In this document: piece after piece, positions 59,850 to 64,000 of the stretch
Layout: each line of letters begins with the position of its first letter
Numbering within the stretch: the stretch's first letter is position 1
From: Cyrtodaria siliqua
Lineage: Eukaryota; Mollusca; Bivalvia; Adapedonta; Hiatellidae
Direction: 5' to 3'
Assembly: GCA_037043455.1 (NCBI GenBank)
Contig: JAWPHD010005116.1
Location: 62,001-126,000 of the forward strand
DNA: 64,000 bases
Notes under the pieces: model-generated
What the model saw: only the letters and a program-made list of their open reading frames with translations
What the model was told of the DNA's origin: nothing
Database searches by the model: none
Position numbers and translations under genes: made by a program

Positions 59850-60216
59850 AGCATTCCGGATGTCAGACAATGTTTTCTTTCTATTCCTTGGGAACCTAAC
59901 ACATACCATCACAACTAGAAGTTTTAGCGAGATTTTGCTTACAACTGGGTGGAAAATACAGTTGAACATTCATTTGATAAGTAGTTTTATTACTAATGTA
60001 AGGTCAACAAATGCATTAAACGTTTTCGTACTCAATACTTTCACACATACGCTCTTTTTTCCCATCTTTCAATTAGGAACTCTTTTTTATTTAAACATAG
60101 CTCATCATCGACATGAATGCTTGACTAAGTAGGGTTATGGTTATGTTCAATAAAAATATGTATTTCTTCAACTTCTCAATGGATGTTGTTTTTTTATTGA
60201 GTATGAAACAAGCAAT

Positions 60217-60538
60217 TCTACTTTCTTTCACATCACTCTCTATGGTACGGATGAAAGTGGTATTTATGCAGGATGAAAACCGACGATCCAGGGAATTTTG
60301 TTGGTGTAATAAGCATCATGTCATTCTTCATGTTCTTCTTTTTTCTTTAATTGGGAGCTAAGGGGACCTTGTTGGATCAATTTTACATGGAGTTATAATG
60401 AAGAACTTCAAAATTCTTCTTTCTACTTTCTTTCACATCAGTCTCTATGGTACAGATGAAAGTGGTATTCATGCAGGATGAAAACCGACGATCTAGGGAA
60501 TTTTGTTGGTGTAATAAACATCATGTCATTCTTCATGT
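60217..60538 (+). repeat. 117-bp direct duplication flanking an interspersed repeat
   Basis: 60217-60333 and 60422-60538 match with about five differences. Between them lies 60336-60414, the same 79 bp seen at 56186-56263. Confidence 0.85.
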
Positions 60539-60840
60539 AGATGTTGTTCAAAATAATCCATTGAAATTATTTTTCAACACTTGGCTCCATTAGTTGTATA
60601 CCGTAACATGCAATTTGTGAAAATGGCAGCAACTTGTCTGAAAAATAAAGAAAATGCAAGCAATGAATATTAAAGTTAACTCTAATTAGGCAAGATCTAC
60701 CATTCATTCATGAGACACCTAGGGATATGTCGGTCGGCTTTTTACTTTATTTATTTTTGTAAAGTTAAACGCAGATTTAATAGGTCAGGATTATTCAGTT
60801 CTTTCTTGAATCCTGAATAAAACGAGGAGCCACCAGTGTT

Positions 60841-61153
60841 TTAAAGGGACACATGCTAATCTTGAAGTGTTTTTCAAGCATTGAAATTAGCGTCTGTATT
60901 TATTTATCCAGTTTCATTTTGACTTTAAACCTGCTTGCATATAGTTAAATGAAATTTCTTAGTTTTCACTTTTCCTTCTTATTTTACCATAGATATTGGT
61001 GATATATAATCAACAGTTAATAACATCCAAACAATTTTCTTTATAATATTCATATAATTATTATTAATGATTGAACAAATGCAAGTTATAGAAAAACTAA
61101 AGAGACGCCGTGAGTTTTAAAAAAGCACACAAGATTGCCATGTGTCCCTTTAA
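60841..61153. mobile_element. TTAA-flanked MITE, 305 bp
   Basis: TTAA at 60841-60844 and 61150-61153. Ends AGGGACACATGCTAATC and (reverse complement) AGGGACACATGGCAATC. The interior matches the 24.69-kb copy (CAAGCATT.A.ATTAGC, AAACCTGCT.GCAT, CAACAGTTAATAACAT). Confidence 0.88.
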
Positions 61154-61289
61154 AGGAGTCGGTCGAGTTACACTCAGAGTCAGTAAACACATGTATTATG
61201 TTAATGGCTTTACTGAACATACACTTTACTGAAATGATTTACCAATTATTTCTTTAAATACTGGTAAGTTAACTTAAGTAATACTGAGT

Positions 61290-61420
61290 ACCTTCTTCGT
61301 GGCTTTCTATGCTATTGTTTTTTGTATTAATATATACATGAGCATCTTTGTGTTTTACTTATATTGCCTATTAATGCTGCCTTGTTGGTTAGAGAATAGT
61401 TCATGGCGGGGATTTCTTTT
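61290..61420 (+). mobile_element. Penelope-like 3' region, fragment
   Basis: GTGGCTTTCTATGCTATTG, CATGAGCATCTTTGTGTTTT and TGCTGCCTTGTTGGTTAGAG are the plus-strand form of the 3' region. Confidence 0.7.
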
Positions 61421-61466
61421 TTTTTTGACAATTCTCGCCGGGAGCAGCCCGGCATCGAAGTTGTCC

Positions 61467-62038
61467 ACTAGTAATTAGTCTCTATCATCCTGAACACTCA
61501 AGCTGACTGCGAGCGCTAGCGAGCGTCTGGACTCACTGTTCTTTAAAACAATTGACCGATAGACGGCGCTAACCGTCAAAACTGACTGCGACGTGACGTC
61601 ATTTCGTTTGCAACATCAAAGTGCACGTTGAATTACGCGCAACATTAGTTCCGATGGGATGTGTGTACGTCCTTATTAAATATACAATAAACTTCGTTTT
61701 ATTGCAGTTTCTTTTAAAACATAATATAATCTTACAAAATGATGTTTAAAATTTAATTTGTAGCACTAATCGTGATCCGCTGACTATGTTTGGAGTAATT
61801 TTATTGCACAACATTGCGCGTAACGTCACGTACTTTTTGACGCCGTCTTGACGTAGGTGGTGATTCCCACGGATTTCCATAACAAACTGAAATTGACCAA
61901 TCAGAGGCCGGTGATTTGTTTTTGTCCACACCTCGTTTTGATGTCAAAATTTTAAAGAAGCTTTACTCCAGACCATCGTATGGACTTCTTTGACAGAAGT
62001 CTCGCGAGAGGTCTGGATGATCGAGACTAACTAGTAAT
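61467..62038. mobile_element. 554-bp MITE with 9-bp target duplication
   Basis: ACTAGTAAT occurs at 61467-61475 and 62030-62038 as an exact duplication. It brackets inverted ends TAGTCTCTATCATCC and TAGTCTCGATCATCC (14 of 15). A 9-bp duplication is typical of Mutator-like elements (8 bp would suggest hAT). No transposase is present. The interior has several CRE-like TGACGTCA/TAACGTCA sites and a GACTTCT-TTGAC-AGAAGTC hairpin. Confidence 0.88.
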
Positions 62039-62366
62039 CACTTTTTCGGCTATGGCGGCGATTACCGTAAAAAGTCAAAAAAATCCACAAAGTAAACTTT
62101 CGCGAAAGTCGTGAAAACAATACGGACGAGCAAAGCTCGACAAACGAGCCACAGAGCTTCCGAAATTAAACAACACACATTTATATTATCACCAAATTAT
62201 TCATATTTGTTTACGACATTATGTCGATCACGTTCTTGATGTCCGGAGTTCACATCGTCCGGCCTGCTTCACATTTTTCAGAACAGCGTATGGTACGCGG
62301 ATTCAGACTTGCATCAATAAGCGTATAAATGTAAATTTCTTACTTTTTTCTTGTGAGAAGCAGCAT

Positions 62367-62465
62367 GTGACGTCAAGACTTGAGTAGGGGTACGACTGAC
62401 ATTAAACATGACGTCATGCGATATGTTAAACATAACGTCATGCGATATTGTAAACATGACGTCAA
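62367..62465. promoter_or_regulatory. Cluster of CRE-like sites in a 24-bp tandem repeat
   Basis: TGACGTCA occurs at about 62368, 62409 and 62457, with TAACGTCA at 62433. The last three lie in two and a half tandem copies of a 24-bp unit (AAACATGACGTCATGCGATA plus TGTT). TGACGTCA is the palindromic CREB/ATF site. Function is inferred only; no adjacent gene was found. Confidence 0.45.
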
Positions 62466-62699
62466 CGGTCATGTGCGTGAACATGTGCTAATTGCTTTGG
62501 TATACAATGTTTGCCAGTCTTGCAATGGGGAAGGGGATGTGGGTATTTTCAGATACACATCTGTGACAGTTTACTTACCTATATAATACATTCTAAAATG
62601 AAATAAAATGTCCGGAGGCCTCCACGCCCCCAACCATAGGCCTAAGCTTAGCTATGTTATTGTACATGTAGTCCGGAGTAAACTTATGTAATTCATGAT

Positions 62700-62935
62700 A
62701 AATTAATAATTACAAAGTATTGAGCTTCGCCCGATGCGAACCCCCGAACATTAAATAAAACAATAATAGTTGGTAAGCTTCGCGAAGCGAAGCCCACAGG
62801 CCACGATTCGTCCTGTTCTTCAATTTCGTAGCTGACCTTAGTTGACATTTTCAATTCGCACGAAGCGAGACCCCGAACATTAAACAAATTCATAGAGCAC
62901 ACACTGAAATAAGCTTCGAGAAGCGGAGCCCCAAA
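62700..62935 (+). repeat. Repeats of GCTTCG(C)GAAGCG and CCCCGAACATTAAA
   Basis: CCCCGAACATTAAA(T/C)AAA occurs near 62744 and 62871. Palindromic GCTTCGCGAAGCGAAGCCC near 62777 and AAGCTTCGAGAAGCGGAGCC near 62913 repeat with a period of about 130-140 bp. The minus-strand 69-codon frame is an artefact of the repeat. Confidence 0.6.
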
Positions 62936-64000
62936 TCACTTACAAATTCATATGTTATAACAATGTTATGACCGTGTGGTAAACATGGTGAAATGGTGAT
63001 GTAAACGCCAAAATAATGCCGAGCGCAGCGATGTGTATAACAACAATTTAACACGATGTGTGTATCTCACAAAAGGTTTAATTATTTACAGTTGCAGGTG
63101 GGAAGCAGAGTGGTTATTAAGCTCCGCCGTCAACTTTTCATAGCAACACATGACAACGGAAAGTAGTACGCCATTTGCCGTCAACGTCAAACAAAGTGAA
63201 ACGGCCGCCATTTTCTTTTTTTCAAAACACGTCATTTCGAAGATTGTGACAATTTTACATGATTAAAATCTCAGTTCCCCTTTAAGTTTCATCGTCTTCA
63301 GCGGTATTGACTTTTAGAAGCTTTACTGCGCGAGAAATTGCGAGATTCACCCATTTAAAATTCCAAAGCGAGGGGAAATAACTCGTAAGAGATGCCATTG
63401 TTAAAATTAGTTTAAAAATGATAAAACTTGTTGTTTTTTTTAAGTTAATATAAGGAGACGCTCAAAATATATTGTTGAAGCTCATATTGTACATGACGTG
63501 TGCTTCATGTAACAAAAATCATGTTATTTCTTTATCAAAATTACACGCTAAAAAGAAAAAAAATCGACTCGGCACTGTCGGTCAAAAAGTATAACGAGCG
63601 TCAGTGACCATCTACAAATGCGTATTCGTTGAAGCATATTTAAAAAAGATCCGACATCTGTTCGATTTCTTGGTGAGCGTTTTGATGGCCCATCTGGTAC
63701 AATAGTACTAATCAGAGTCTTCTCTGACCCTAAAAAGCCTCTAGTTTTATTTTGTTGTTATTTTGTTTAGGCGTACACAGCCAGATCAAATATCAAAAAC
63801 GTCTGGTAAGGTCGGAAGGCTCGGATTATATACACCCCTGGTGTGTTAATGCTTTATTTGTTTATTTGGCGAGCATCACCATGTATATGCAGCCTTAATA
63901 ATGTCAAAATATTAAAACAAAGCTGCAGTCCAATTTATTTGGCTTTCCCTCACCGGCCCTCGCCTAACCACCACCCACCCCGCACGACTAAAACAAATAA
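62936..64000. other. No gene recognised
   Basis: AT-rich DNA with a few CpG-containing phrases. No supportable element. Confidence 0.5.

Overview
The window is animal nuclear DNA made almost entirely of repeats. It is AT-rich, has no operons or long intact genes, and carries LINE and Penelope-like reverse transcriptase debris, tRNA-derived SINEs, MITEs, a large minisatellite and (GGAC)n-ended interspersed repeats. The SINE and repeat types (for example the SINE at 9.6 kb, the SINE-like repeat with a GGCGTTAAAC tail at 23.9 kb, and the repeat ending CCCTCTTGGGCCTCTTG) are of the kind I associate with bivalve molluscs. The bivalve assignment is inference from memory of such repeats, not a database result. 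I found no host gene I can name. A few splice-flanked open segments at 48.8-52.0 kb (minus strand) are the only weak candidates.

Layout. 0-0.7 kb: (GGAC)n-ended repeat and a TTG microsatellite. 0.72-9.03 kb: array of a 46-bp unit containing a 1,894-bp tandem duplication; each duplicate carries the same 808-bp mariner-type MITE inserted at TA. 9.6-19.3 kb: SINEs, a possible Helitron 3' end, a TA-flanked MITE, a tandem pair of a hairpin-bearing repeat (family B, 14.75-15.27 kb) and tRNA-like SINE heads. 19.36-28.94 kb: one plus-strand LINE. Its endonuclease half (19.4-20.57 kb) and reverse transcriptase half (26.6-28.9 kb) are split by a 6.04-kb insertion with 15-bp terminal inverted repeats, itself full of smaller repeats. 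The endonuclease half is also cut by a family A repeat. 29.1-32.34 kb: a second, minus-strand, better preserved LINE lying tail-to-tail with the first.

32.6-48.35 kb is dominated by one Penelope-like retroelement family. Several copies are 3'-end fragments. At two places (39.27-40.95 kb and 45.19-47.9 kb) two 5'-truncated copies lie head-to-head. Interleaved are family B and its relative family A, including a head-to-tail A array at 42.5-43.8 kb. 48.6-57.7 kb is the least repetitive part. 57.7-62.5 kb holds a 482-bp MITE with 45-bp inverted repeats, a second possible Helitron 3' end, a 554-bp MITE with a perfect 9-bp target duplication, TTAA-flanked MITEs, and a small tandem array of CRE-like TGACGTCA sites.

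The genes do not cooperate in a pathway. The window records nested and successive transposition. The most informative items are the split LINE, the MITE-in-minisatellite duplication, the head-to-head Penelope-like pairs, and a hairpin in families A/B whose two stem forms differ by compensatory changes.
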